From Kiritimatiellia bacterium (GTDB taxonomy: Bacteria; Verrucomicrobiota; Kiritimatiellia; RFP12; UBA1067): a DNA stretch of 64,000 nucleotides. The notes beneath the pieces are model-generated. The model was not told where the DNA came from and did not search any database. It worked only from the letters and a program-made list of their open reading frames with translations. Location of the stretch: contig JAFRDO010000083.1 in assembly GCA_017403825.1 (NCBI GenBank), forward strand, positions 1-64,000. The letters run 5' to 3'. Positions within the stretch are counted from its first letter, which is position 1. Each line of letters begins with the position of its first letter. Position numbers and translations under genes: made by a program. Positions 25,819 to 34,884 of this stretch are shown here, piece after piece.

Positions 25819-25829
25819 TATGATATAAT
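25800..25829 (+). promoter_or_regulatory. Promoter TTGTCG-18-TATAAT (extended -10)
   Basis: -35 TTGTCG, an 18-base spacer containing the second palindrome and ending TGA, and -10 TATAAT. The ribosome site GGGAAGGGG and the ATG at 25855 follow. Confidence 0.65.
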
Positions 25830-25854
25830 ACGCAACGCAGGGAAGGGGTGTTGC

Positions 25855-27060
25855 ATGGTCTTACGCAAGAAAATCATAGAAGAGGTTCGTCCTTTTATCG
25901 GAACTGACGTCGTAAAGGTCATCACCGGCATACGCCGTTGCGGGAAGTCGGTGCTGATGTCGCAGATACGCGATGTCATTGTTTCCGAAATCGACAAGAA
26001 GGCCTCTGTTTTCTACCTCGACCTTGACGACGAGGCAAATGCAAGATACCTGAAGGCGGGGGTGCTGTTCAAGGAGTTGACGTCAATTCTGGACAAGTGT
26101 CCAAATCGCAAGACATATGTGTTTCTCGATGAAGTGCATGACATGGAAGGATGGGAGAAGACCGTCAATTCTATACGAAAGCGGAAGAATGCGGATGTTT
26201 ACATCACGGGATCCAACTCCAAGTTGCTTTCCGGGGAGTTGGCGACGTATTTGACCGGGAGGTATGTCGAATTTTCACTTACGCCTTTTTCATACCAGGA
26301 GTTTCTTGAGGCATCCGGTTCTTCCAATACAGACGAGGCTTTCAGGCGATACCTTGAGTTCGGGGGCATGCCGTTTCTCTCGGAGCTTGGATACAGGGCA
26401 AATCCTTCGATTCGGTATTTGCGCGACGTGTACGGCGCAATACTGCTAAAGGACGTCGTAAGGCGAAAGGCCATTCGCGACGTCGATCTTCTGGAGCGGA
26501 TTGTCCGCTTCGTGATGACAGAGACGGGGCACGTGTTCTCGGCAAGAAGGATTGTGGATTTCCTCAAGAACGAGCAATGCGTCACGGCTCCGTCAACGGT
26601 CTTGAACTATCTCAAGGCGTGCGAGGAGGCGTTCCTTCTCCGCAAGGTCGAACGCGAGGATCTGATCGGAAAGCGAGTGCTCAGTGTTGACGAGAAATAC
26701 TATGCCGCCGACACCGGATTGCGGAATGCGAACGTGGCCGCGTCGCTCCAGCGAGACATAGACCAGCTGCTTGAGACGGTGGTTTTTGCCGAGATGGTGC
26801 GGCGCGGCTATAACGTGACGATTGGCAGGGTCAAGGAGAAGGAGGTTGATTTCGTGTGCGAAAAAGGCAACGGCAGACTCTATGTGCAAGTGGCGTATCT
26901 GATGCCGACTGCGGAAACTCGCAATCGTGAGTTCTCTGCATTGATGAGTGTGCCGGACCAGTATGAAAAGGTTGTGCTCTCAATGGATCGGTTTGACTTC
27001 TCGAGCAGCGGAATCAAGCATCGCTATTTGCCTGATTTCCTGCTAGAATCAAGGGAATGA
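25855..27060 (+). CDS. AAA_14 / DUF4143 ATP-binding protein (second type)
   Basis: 401 aa. Walker A GIRRCGKS (residues about 23-30), Walker B VFLDEVHD, ITGSNS sensor, ELLARRY-like TGRYVEFSL. The C-terminal DUF4143 region has KEVDFVCEKGNGRLYVQV, a degenerate PD-(D/E)xK-like motif. It belongs to a different subgroup from the genes at 11889 and 34885. The molecular role of this family is not established. A -10 box and ribosome site fix the start at 25855. Confidence 0.88.
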   Translation: MVLRKKIIEEVRPFIGTDVVKVITGIRRCGKSVLMSQIRDVIVSEIDKKASVFYLDLDDEANARYLKAGVLFKELTSILDKCPNRKTYVFLDEVHDMEGWEKTVNSIRKRKNADVYITGSNSKLLSGELATYLTGRYVEFSLTPFSYQEFLEASGSSNTDEAFRRYLEFGGMPFLSELGYRANPSIRYLRDVYGAILLKDVVRRKAIRDVDLLERIVRFVMTETGHVFSARRIVDFLKNEQCVTAPSTVLNYLKACEEAFLLRKVEREDLIGKRVLSVDEKYYAADTGLRNANVAASLQRDIDQLLETVVFAEMVRRGYNVTIGRVKEKEVDFVCEKGNGRLYVQVAYLMPTAETRNREFSALMSVPDQYEKVVLSMDRFDFSSSGIKHRYLPDFLLESRE

Positions 27061-27109
27061 ACGACTCCCTTCAGTGAAAGATGTAGAACGCAGGCGTATT
27101 GCCGATTTT

Positions 27110-27118
27110 TGATATAAT
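27110..27118 (+). promoter_or_regulatory. Extended -10 promoter box (TGATATAAT)
   Basis: TGATATAATAC about 34 bases before the oxidoreductase start, with GAGAAAGGGAAAGG as ribosome region. Confidence 0.6.
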
Positions 27119-27151
27119 ACACTTGTCTCTGGAGAAAGGGAAAGGCCGAAA

Positions 27152-28642
27152 ATGAAGCATGCATCTCGCAGGACGTTTCTCGCCGGAACTGCGGCGTTGG
27201 GGGCGTTGCCTCTCTTCAACATCGGCTGTGTCGGGTTCGGGCGGAGCCGGGCGAGGCAGATCGCCGACGGCGCGAAGATACGCGTCGCGCTGATAGGGTG
27301 CGGCATCCAGGCGCGGACGGTAATCAACGCCGTCCTCACCGAGCGGCTCGTCGCGATGGTCGATCCCGATCCGTCGATGTTCAAGAGGATGGACAAGCAT
27401 GTCGCCGCGTACGCGAAGAAGTACGGCGAGCCTGAGATTGTCGAGAACTGCAAGGACGTGCGCAAGTTTGCGACGTACCAGGACATGTTCGACAAGATGG
27501 GCGACGAAATCGACGCCGTGGTCATCGAGACGCCGAACCATCAGCACATCCTTCCGGCGGTCATGGCCATCAGGCGAGGAATTCACGTGTTCCTCGACAA
27601 GCCGCTTGTCCTGACGGCGGCGGAAGGCGATCTGCTGCTCGCCGAGACGCTGAAGCGTCCGGGCCTCGTGACGCAGACCGGCACGTACGGACACACGTTC
27701 CCGTCGATGAAGTATTGCGTGGACCGCATCAAGGAGGGCGCTCTCGGCGAGGTAAGGGAAGTGTGGGCCTACGACGACCGCTGCAACTCCATCTATCAGC
27801 GTCCGGCGGCCGCGCGTCCGCCCGAGGGCATGGACTGGGACGCATGGTGCGGCGGGTCGCCGATCTGCGATTTCTATCCTTCCAGCGAAGACCAGGACGG
27901 GATGCATCCGCATGGCTGGCACAGCTGGATAGGCTACGGCAACGGCTCCATCGGCAACCTCGGAATGCACATCATGGACGTCGCTTTCTGGGCTCTCGAC
28001 CTGAAGGAGCCGGATCGTGTGACGTGCCATGACGCGAAGTTCGCGCTTGACGGCGCCTGGGCCTACCGCGACGCTTTTGAGTTCCATTTTCCGGCGACTG
28101 CAGGAAGGGGCGAGGTCGCGTTGCATTGGTGGGACGGTCTTAAGGACGGCGTGCCGTACACGAAGGAATTTGTCAACAAGTATGGCATACCGCACAAGCG
28201 CGAACACCTGAACATCCCTCCGCGCGTTTTGGAGGAAGAGAAGAAATGGGGCTTCGAGAACGACCCGTTCTACAAGAACGGCATCCTGTTCGTTGGCTCC
28301 AAGGCCAACCTGTGGTTCACGCACCACGGCGGCTACAGATTCCTGCCGAGTTCGGCTGGATGGTGCCACCCGCGCCTCGACCGCCAGGCGGACTTCAACT
28401 ACACGCGCAACACCAAGCCGCATGTCGTCGAGTTCTTCAACGCCATCCGCGAGGGACGCGAGGCGGATGATCCTTTCCGCTACAGCGTGCCGCTGGCGAA
28501 GACGGTGTGCCTCGGCAATCTGGCGGCGCTGGCGGGCGCCGGCAGCACGTTGGAATGGAACGGCAATGCAGTCACGAACAACGAGAAGGTGAACAAACAT
28601 GTCTCAAAAGACTATCGCCCTGGCTGGAATCCTTTTGCTTGA
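27152..28642 (+). CDS. Exported Gfo/Idh/MocA-family oxidoreductase
   Basis: 496 aa. A full Tat motif SRRTFLAG is followed by a lipobox LFNIGC; this predicts folded export and lipid anchoring. NAD(P)-binding IRVALIGCGIQ and the FLDKPLVLT motif (catalytic Lys region) identify the family, and WHSWIGYGNGSIGN and the DYRPGWNPF end match this exported subgroup. It is paralogous to the gene at 19490. The last 44 bases overlap the next gene in another frame; both ends look genuine. Confidence 0.88.
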   Translation: MKHASRRTFLAGTAALGALPLFNIGCVGFGRSRARQIADGAKIRVALIGCGIQARTVINAVLTERLVAMVDPDPSMFKRMDKHVAAYAKKYGEPEIVENCKDVRKFATYQDMFDKMGDEIDAVVIETPNHQHILPAVMAIRRGIHVFLDKPLVLTAAEGDLLLAETLKRPGLVTQTGTYGHTFPSMKYCVDRIKEGALGEVREVWAYDDRCNSIYQRPAAARPPEGMDWDAWCGGSPICDFYPSSEDQDGMHPHGWHSWIGYGNGSIGNLGMHIMDVAFWALDLKEPDRVTCHDAKFALDGAWAYRDAFEFHFPATAGRGEVALHWWDGLKDGVPYTKEFVNKYGIPHKREHLNIPPRVLEEEKKWGFENDPFYKNGILFVGSKANLWFTHHGGYRFLPSSAGWCHPRLDRQADFNYTRNTKPHVVEFFNAIREGREADDPFRYSVPLAKTVCLGNLAALAGAGSTLEWNGNAVTNNEKVNKHVSKDYRPGWNPFA

Positions 28643-29768
28643 GTGCGTCGCAGGGTGCGCAAGCGCGCCGTCCGCGGCGTCGGGACCCGAGTGGAAACCG
28701 ATAGGCAAGCGCAAGGCGCGCGTCGTCCTGTGGGGCGTCACGCATAATCACGCGAAGGGCAAGTTCGATGCGCTGAAGCGGCTCAAGGACGACTACGAGA
28801 TCGTCGGCATAGTCGACAACTCCGCCTCGAAGGTGATGCGCATGGCGGAGCCGAATCTGAAGCACTACAAGGACGATCCGAAGTTCACGCCCGAGCAGGT
28901 GATCAACGAGGTGAAGCCGGACCTCGCGGTGATCGAGGTCTCGAACCAGGAGCTTGTCGATGTCGCGAAGATGTGCGCGGACGCTGGGATCCCCATGCAC
29001 ATGGACAAGCCGCTCGGCTTCACGAAGGACGGGTTCAAGTACGTCTCGGACGTGTGCCGCGCGCGCAACATTCCGCTCCAGACCGGCTACATGTTCCGCG
29101 TGAACGGCGCGATCCAGTTCGCGTGCAAGGCGGCGCATGATGGCGTGATAGGAGAAGTGTTCTCGATAGACGCCGACCTGAACCACAGCTACGGCGGCAA
29201 GAAGTATCCTGAATACTGCGGCACGTATCCTGCGGGCACGGCTTACCTGCTTACTTGCCACGTGATCGAGTACGTGCTGCCGCTGATGAACGAGGTGGCT
29301 CCCGACTTCGTGAAGACGTGGGTCATGCCCGCGCCCGGCGACCCCGAGGGGACGCCAAGCCATACGTTTACGCTCATGAAGTGGCCGCGCACCACATGCA
29401 CGGTCACCGTCTGCTCCAAAGGCACCCAGTCGCGCCGCCACCTGCGCATCGACGGGTCGGACGGCACGATAGAGATAACGCCCATCGAGGACTTCCGCAA
29501 GGTCAAGCACGACACCGGAGAGGAAGGTGGCGAAGGCCGCAAGGAGGTTGTCGATCCTCGGATCATGGTCAGGCTGTACCTCAAGAAGGCAAAGGACGGC
29601 TACAAGAAAGGCGAGAACATCCTCGACTTCGGCATCATCCATGACAGGTACGCCGACCAGTTGAAGGAGCTTGCGGAGATTTTGCGCGGCGAGAAGCCCA
29701 ATCCGCAGTGGCTCTACGATCACGACTTGCTCGTTCACGACGTGTCGTTGCGCGCCTGCAATTTGTAA
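28599..29768 (+). CDS. Lipoprotein Gfo/Idh/MocA-family oxidoreductase
   Basis: 389 aa. A Sec lipoprotein signal ends at the LECVAGC lipobox. The Rossmann N-terminus is modified (VVLWGVTHNHAKG) and lacks the usual GxGxxG, so NAD(P) binding may be altered. HMDKPLGFT is the catalytic-lysine region, and the C-terminal region resembles the family's substrate domain. It overlaps the preceding oxidoreductase by 44 bases and precedes an exported aldolase, which suggests a shared extracytoplasmic sugar pathway. Confidence 0.8.
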   Translation: MSQKTIALAGILLLECVAGCASAPSAASGPEWKPIGKRKARVVLWGVTHNHAKGKFDALKRLKDDYEIVGIVDNSASKVMRMAEPNLKHYKDDPKFTPEQVINEVKPDLAVIEVSNQELVDVAKMCADAGIPMHMDKPLGFTKDGFKYVSDVCRARNIPLQTGYMFRVNGAIQFACKAAHDGVIGEVFSIDADLNHSYGGKKYPEYCGTYPAGTAYLLTCHVIEYVLPLMNEVAPDFVKTWVMPAPGDPEGTPSHTFTLMKWPRTTCTVTVCSKGTQSRRHLRIDGSDGTIEITPIEDFRKVKHDTGEEGGEGRKEVVDPRIMVRLYLKKAKDGYKKGENILDFGIIHDRYADQLKELAEILRGEKPNPQWLYDHDLLVHDVSLRACNL

Positions 29769-29769
29769 G

Positions 29770-29803
29770 TTTAGAGTTAAGAGTTGAGAGTTGTGAGTTG
29801 GGG
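29770..29803 (+). repeat. AGAGTTG-type heptamer repeat
   Basis: Short intergenic run of seven-base units (TAGAGTTA, AGAGTTG, AGAGTTG, TGAGTTG) directly after the oxidoreductase stop and before the next ribosome site. Confidence 0.7.
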
Positions 29804-29814
29804 TGGGAAAGGAA

Positions 29815-30879
29815 ATGAAGGTGAAGAAGATTGTATTTGGAATGCTTGCGCTGGCGGGCGGAATGTTGCTCGCGGGGGGCGACCCCGCGATGCGCGGGCC
29901 GTTTCCGCTTCTCTGCACGCCGTGGACGGCGGATGGTGCGCTTGACGTGCCGACGCTTGTGAAAGAGGCGGAGTTCGTGGATTCCTGCGGCGCGACGGGC
30001 GTAATCTGGCCGACGGCAAGCGAGGTCGCGGACCTCGTGAAGGAAGGCGAGTACGAGAAGGGCCTTGATGCGCTTGCGGCGCGGGCCGCGAAGCCGGGCT
30101 TCAAGGCGCGCCTTACGGCGGTCTGCCCGGGAAAGACGAGCAAGAGCGCGCTTGATCGTGTGCGGACCGTCAACTCGATCATGGAGAAGCACGGCGTCAA
30201 GATGGCGATCCTGGCGCGTCCGCCGGACGATGCGAAGACCCAGGAAGACATCGCCGCGCATTACCGGGCGCTTGGCGCAATCGCGAAATGCCCCGTCATC
30301 ATCCAGACGTATAACGGCAAGAGTCCGCAGCCTGACGTTGATCTTCTGATTGCGCTCGCGAAGGAGTTCCCGGAGGCGTTCGGCTACGTGAAGGAAGAGT
30401 CTCCCGGCAATAAGGTGAACGCGCGCATTGCGCGCCTTGTGGCCGCGAAGCCGGTCATCCACTCTGTGTTCAGCGGATGGGGCGCGAAGGGGTGGCTTTA
30501 CCAGGGGCCGCAGCTCGGCGCGGACGGGGTCATCACGCAGCGTCCCGCATACGCCGACATCCTCGCCTTCATCTGGCGGCAGATGGAAAGCGGCGACAGG
30601 GACGGCACGCTTGTCGACGCCTACTGCAAGTTGCTGCTGATGTGCAATCTCGGCACTACTTTCGGCGGAAACGACGATGTCATGCGCGGACCTCACCTAT
30701 ATGTGCTCCAGAAGCGCGGCGTATTTGCGAACACCTGCACGCGCAAGCATCCGCCGAAGGGTGACACGAGCGGCAGGAAGTGGATCGTGGAGTCAAGCGA
30801 TTTCACGCAGGCCGAGAAGGCCGAGATCGACCGCCGCCTTGCGGCCTGCGCACCTTACATGAAGAAGGAGGGGCGCTGA
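29815..30879 (+). CDS. Exported DapA/NanA-family lyase or dehydratase
   Basis: 354 aa from the ATG at 29815 (AAAGGA upstream). Residues 1-20 form a signal peptide, unusual because class I aldolases of the dihydrodipicolinate synthase/N-acetylneuraminate lyase family are normally cytosolic. FPLLCTPWTADGALD and QTYNG (catalytic Tyr) are seen, and the Schiff-base Lys is in YVKEES. Family members split or dehydrate 2-keto-3-deoxy sugar acids, for example ketodeoxyarabonate. It ends by TGATG overlap with a GH51-GH43 gene, which supports a pentose context. Confidence 0.82.
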   Translation: MKVKKIVFGMLALAGGMLLAGGDPAMRGPFPLLCTPWTADGALDVPTLVKEAEFVDSCGATGVIWPTASEVADLVKEGEYEKGLDALAARAAKPGFKARLTAVCPGKTSKSALDRVRTVNSIMEKHGVKMAILARPPDDAKTQEDIAAHYRALGAIAKCPVIIQTYNGKSPQPDVDLLIALAKEFPEAFGYVKEESPGNKVNARIARLVAAKPVIHSVFSGWGAKGWLYQGPQLGADGVITQRPAYADILAFIWRQMESGDRDGTLVDAYCKLLLMCNLGTTFGGNDDVMRGPHLYVLQKRGVFANTCTRKHPPKGDTSGRKWIVESSDFTQAEKAEIDRRLAACAPYMKKEGR

Positions 30880-33779
30880 TGCGAGCCGCGAACCTTTTTG
30901 CGACGGCGCTTGTCGCCACGGTTGCGTGTGCGGAGCCGGTGAGAGTGGATGTCGCCGTTTCGCGTCCGGGACACGAGGTGCCGACGTCGCTGTGGGGCGC
31001 ATTTCTCGAAGACATCGCTTTTTCGGTGGACGGCTGTCTCTATCCGGAGCTTGTCTGGAACCGAGGCTTCGAGTTCCGTCCCGCGCCAAGCGACGACGGA
31101 TTCGAGAGCCGCCTGAAGGGGCCTGGAGACCTTGGGATTCCCGGCTGGACGGCAGACTGCCGCCGAGGCGGGATGGGCCGCTTCACGCTCCAGTACGCGA
31201 AGCCGCTCAGGGCCGACACTCCTGCATACCTTAGGATCGAGGCGTTCGCGCCGTTCGCCGGAATGCGCAACACCGGCGTGCTAGGCGCGATGTCCGTAAA
31301 GGGCGGCGAAAAGCTGAACCTGTCGCTCTATGCGCGCGGCGACGTTCCGCTCATCGTGCGCGTGGAATCTGAGAAGAACAAGGTTCTGTGTGAAAAGCAC
31401 TTTCGTCCGGGAAAGCACTGGAAGCGTTTTGCGGCGACGGTCACGCCGTCGGAATCGTCCGAGAGGGCGCATCTGCTTGTCATGGCGGCTGCAGCCGGCG
31501 TTGCGGAGATCGACTTCGTGAGCCTGATGCCGTCCGGTACGTTCAGGGGACACGGATTGAGGCGCGACATCGCGAAGCTGATCGCCGACCTGAGGCCGGC
31601 CAACTTCCGATTCCCCGGCGGTTGCATGCTCGAGAGCTGCGACTACGCAGGCTGGTGGGACTGGAAACGCACCGTTGGCGACGTAGAGTCGCGTCAGCCG
31701 CTCTGGAACATCTGGGGCTACTACCAGAACGTCGGCCTCGGCTTCTACGAGTATTTCAGGTTCTGCGAAGACATCGGCGCGGAGCCGCTGCCGGTGTTCA
31801 TCGGCGGGCGCACGTGCCAGTTCCGCAACTCCAAGCTCTTCCCGAAGGAGAGCCTCGGCTATCTCGTGACGAACATGCTCGATGCCATCGAGTTTGCACG
31901 AGGCGGCGCGGACACGAAGTGGGGCGGGCTTCGCGCCAAGATGGGGCATCCCGCGCCGTTCCTGCTCAAGACGATAGGAATAGGAAACGAAAACTGGGGC
32001 GAAGAATACTTCTCTCGGCTCTATGTGCTCGCGGCCGGCGTCAAGGCCGTGCATCCGGACATCAAGGTCATCGCCTCGATAGACCCGCACACCGTGCGCG
32101 ACCCGCCGCGTGCTCTCAAAAGCTGGGCGCAGATACGCAAGGGCGAAGTCGACTTTGCCGACGAGCACATGTACGCGAGCCCGAGCTGGTGGCTGAACAA
32201 CACCGGCAGGTACGATTCGTACGACCGCGCCAACGTGCCGGTATACATCGGCGAGTGGGGCACCCGCGACATACGCGCGGACTGGAGGGACGGCCTCTAC
32301 GTCGCGCTCGCGGAGGCGGCGTTCCGCATCGGCATCGAGAAGAACAGCGATGTCGTCAAGATGGTTGCGTACGCTCCGCTTGCGCGCCGCGTCGGCGCGC
32401 CGCGCGACGGGTTCTCGCTCCTAGACGTCACGCCCAGCGGCTCGTGCGGCAATCCCACGTATTACGCCGAGAAGATGTTCTCGTTGAACCGTCCGGAGAG
32501 AATCGTGCCCGTCGCATACCCGAAGGCGGTCGTGCGCCAGCCGGCAGGATGGGAGAAGGATGGCGGCCCGTGCAACCCGAAGAACGAGGCCGTTGACGTG
32601 GTGGCGTTTCATGCCGGGGCGGGCGTCGTGAACGGCGAACTGGTCGTGAAGCTCGTGAACGCCGCGCCCGAGGCGCGGGCCGTGACACTTGCGTTTGATG
32701 CCGCGTTGCCGAGCGGGAACGTCGTCCGCCAGACACTCAGCGGCGAACCGGGCGCGAAGAACACGCCAGAGGACCCGCTGCGCGTGACCCCCGTCGAGGA
32801 TTCGTTCGCATTCGGCGGCGGAAGCGAGCTCGCGACGGAACTTCCGCCTTATTCGTTCACGGTGCTCAGGCTCGCCACGGCGCAGGCGCCGCAGCCCGCG
32901 TGGCCGAAGAGCTTCCCCGATCCGACAATCTGGCGTGCGGAGGACGGCACATGGCGCGCGACTTCGACTACGAAGCAGATTCTCAAGAGCAAAGACTTCT
33001 TCCATTGGGAAGACACGGGCAGGAAGATATTCGACACGGACGAGCTGAAGCGAATCCACAAGGAATGGAAGAACATCTGGGCGCCGGACGCCTTCAAGCT
33101 CGGCGACGAATGGCTGATGTACGTCTCGCTCGTGAACTCCGCCGCCGACAGCGCAATCGCCGTCTATTCCTCCAAGAGCGTCGACGGGCCGTTCTCGGAC
33201 GGGCGGATCATAGTGCGCAGCAAGGACACCGGCATCCGCGACACCATCGACCCGGAAGTCGTGCGCGACGATCGCGACGGGACGCTATGGCTGTTCTTCG
33301 GATCGACCGGCAAGATGCACCGGGTGAAGCTTGCGCCCGACGGCAAGTCTCTCGCGCCGGGGGCGACTTGCGAACATGTCGCCGGACTCTGGGGGGACGA
33401 GCGTGACGATCCTTCGCGTCGCAGGATATTTGAAGGCGCGTATCTCCATCGGCGCGGCGGATGGTGGTATCTCTTTGCGTCAAGGGGCTGGTACGACGAC
33501 CACACCTACTCGGTCGTCGTCGGCCGCGCCAAGACGCTTGACGGCCCGTTTCTCGACCGCGAAGGGCACGACATGCGCGATGGCTTCGCGACGGTCGTGC
33601 TTTCGTCGGGCGTGAACGACAGGCTTTTCGGCCCGGGACACAACGCCGAGATCGTCACAATCGACGGCCGCGACTATCTTCCGCACCATTGCCACGTCAA
33701 AGGCGAAACGCCGCGATCCCGTCCGCTTTTCATCCGCGAACTGTTCTGGGATCCCGACGGCTGGCCTATTGTGCATTGA
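30879..33779 (+). CDS. GH51-GH43 fusion arabinofuranosidase
   Basis: 966 aa, starting by TGATG overlap with the lyase gene. A signal peptide (about 20 aa) is followed by a GH51 alpha-L-arabinofuranosidase: SLWGAFLEDIAF, FRFPGGCMLE, acid/base GNENWG (E371) and nucleophile YIGEWG (E459), then a beta-sandwich. From residue about 675 there is a GH43-type five-bladed propeller with FPDPT (D681), DTIDPEV (D791) and FEGAY (E852), the expected catalytic triad. Both catalytic sets look complete, so the enzyme should act on arabinan or arabinoxylan from two angles. Location: periplasm or cell surface. Confidence 0.88.
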   Translation: MRAANLFATALVATVACAEPVRVDVAVSRPGHEVPTSLWGAFLEDIAFSVDGCLYPELVWNRGFEFRPAPSDDGFESRLKGPGDLGIPGWTADCRRGGMGRFTLQYAKPLRADTPAYLRIEAFAPFAGMRNTGVLGAMSVKGGEKLNLSLYARGDVPLIVRVESEKNKVLCEKHFRPGKHWKRFAATVTPSESSERAHLLVMAAAAGVAEIDFVSLMPSGTFRGHGLRRDIAKLIADLRPANFRFPGGCMLESCDYAGWWDWKRTVGDVESRQPLWNIWGYYQNVGLGFYEYFRFCEDIGAEPLPVFIGGRTCQFRNSKLFPKESLGYLVTNMLDAIEFARGGADTKWGGLRAKMGHPAPFLLKTIGIGNENWGEEYFSRLYVLAAGVKAVHPDIKVIASIDPHTVRDPPRALKSWAQIRKGEVDFADEHMYASPSWWLNNTGRYDSYDRANVPVYIGEWGTRDIRADWRDGLYVALAEAAFRIGIEKNSDVVKMVAYAPLARRVGAPRDGFSLLDVTPSGSCGNPTYYAEKMFSLNRPERIVPVAYPKAVVRQPAGWEKDGGPCNPKNEAVDVVAFHAGAGVVNGELVVKLVNAAPEARAVTLAFDAALPSGNVVRQTLSGEPGAKNTPEDPLRVTPVEDSFAFGGGSELATELPPYSFTVLRLATAQAPQPAWPKSFPDPTIWRAEDGTWRATSTTKQILKSKDFFHWEDTGRKIFDTDELKRIHKEWKNIWAPDAFKLGDEWLMYVSLVNSAADSAIAVYSSKSVDGPFSDGRIIVRSKDTGIRDTIDPEVVRDDRDGTLWLFFGSTGKMHRVKLAPDGKSLAPGATCEHVAGLWGDERDDPSRRRIFEGAYLHRRGGWWYLFASRGWYDDHTYSVVVGRAKTLDGPFLDREGHDMRDGFATVVLSSGVNDRLFGPGHNAEIVTIDGRDYLPHHCHVKGETPRSRPLFIRELFWDPDGWPIVH

Positions 33780-33810
33780 TTGGTTCAAATGACGGGAGTG
33801 ACAAGTTGGC

Positions 33811-34722
33811 ATGAAGAGGGTTGTAATCAGTCTGATTGGAGGGCTTGCGATGTTTGCGGTCAGCGCGGAGCAGGTTGAGCTCGCCTCCGGTGATGGCGGC
33901 AGGGCAGTTGCCGACACATGCGGCGCGCGGCTTGTGAGCTGGCGTCCGGCCGGAGGCGATGAGGTGTTCGCGATGGCGAAGAGCCGCGACAAGTGGCCTG
34001 CGGGCAAGCAAATTCACGGAGGGCTGCCGATCTACTGGCCGTGGTTCGTGTTCGAGGGACCGGAAGGCTGCAAGATACATGGCGTTACGGGCTATGCCGA
34101 ATGGCGGATCAAGGAGCGGGCTACGAACCGCGTGGTGTTCGCGTTGGACGACAGCGAGATGACTCGCCTCGCCTGGCCGCACAAGTTCCATGCAGAATTG
34201 GAGTATTCGCTTGGAGAGAACCTTGCCGCCACGTTCCGCGTTACGAATACCGATACGAATGCCTATGCATGCACGGAGGGATTCCATCCGTATTTCCGTG
34301 TGGGCGATGTGGAGAAATGCGTCGTGACGGGATCGGATGGCGTGCGGTATTTCTGGAAGGGTGAGATTGAGAAGGGCGACCGCCGCGTATGGAAAGGCGA
34401 TTTCCCGTGCAGCCTCGTTGCTACGGGCAAGCCTGGATACGTCTTCGAGGAGAAGACGCCCTCTGGCGTGCATGTGCATGATCTCGTCGATCCAGTCCTC
34501 AACCGGACGCTGCGGCTTTCCTATGAAGGGAACGTAAAGTTCGTCGTCTGGAACTCGGGGCCAGCCTTCTCGTCGTTCGGCGGGGCTGACGTTCCGGACT
34601 ATGGGCGGAGGTTCGTCTGCGTTGAGGGCGCTACGCTCTACCGCGACTGCGCCTACACGCTCGCCCCAGGCGAGACACATGTGTTGAAGCTGGCGATTCA
34701 AGTCGAGAAAACCTTGCCATAG
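33811..34722 (+). CDS. Exported aldose-1-epimerase (YeaD-like) family protein
   Basis: 303 aa with a signal peptide (residues 1-19). IHGGLPIYWPWF, HGVTGYAEW and TEGFHPYFRVGD are typical of the glucose-6-phosphate 1-epimerase/galactose mutarotase-like fold; His in HPYF and a C-terminal acidic residue would be catalytic. It should interconvert sugar anomers. Its place directly after an arabinofuranosidase suggests that it acts on a released sugar outside the cytoplasm. Confidence 0.8.
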   Translation: MKRVVISLIGGLAMFAVSAEQVELASGDGGRAVADTCGARLVSWRPAGGDEVFAMAKSRDKWPAGKQIHGGLPIYWPWFVFEGPEGCKIHGVTGYAEWRIKERATNRVVFALDDSEMTRLAWPHKFHAELEYSLGENLAATFRVTNTDTNAYACTEGFHPYFRVGDVEKCVVTGSDGVRYFWKGEIEKGDRRVWKGDFPCSLVATGKPGYVFEEKTPSGVHVHDLVDPVLNRTLRLSYEGNVKFVVWNSGPAFSSFGGADVPDYGRRFVCVEGATLYRDCAYTLAPGETHVLKLAIQVEKTLP

Positions 34723-34744
34723 AGCGTTCGGTAGACAGGTAGGG

Positions 34745-34761
34745 CGGCATCAACGATGCCG
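34745..34761. repeat. REP-like hairpin (CGGCATC-AAC-GATGCCG)
   Basis: A perfect 7-bp stem after the epimerase gene. A hairpin with the same GCATCAACG core lies at 46006-46023. There is no T-run, so it is not a standard terminator. Confidence 0.5.
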
Positions 34762-34807
34762 ACCGTGATTCTTTCATACTCCGGCGACCGATAGGATCTG
34801 TCCCAAT

Positions 34808-34842
34808 GGAACAAATCCAAAGTTGCACTTGTGATTTGTTCC
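34808..34842 (+). promoter_or_regulatory. 35-bp imperfect palindrome over the -35 (putative operator)
   Basis: Outer arms GGAACAAATC / GATTTGTTCC and inner arms AAGT / ACTT share one centre at 34825; 14 of 17 pairs match. It covers the -35 hexamer of the ATPase promoter. The CAAATC/GATTTG core also occurs in the palindrome at 11822. Confidence 0.65.
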
Positions 34843-34857
34843 GGAATGTGATATTAT
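34829..34857 (+). promoter_or_regulatory. Promoter TTGTGA-17-TATTAT
   Basis: -35 TTGTGA inside the palindrome, a 17-base spacer ending TGA, then -10 TATTAT. GGGAGGAC and the ATG at 34885 follow. Confidence 0.6.
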
Positions 34858-34884
34858 ATTGCGCGTTTAGGGAGGACTTAGGAC

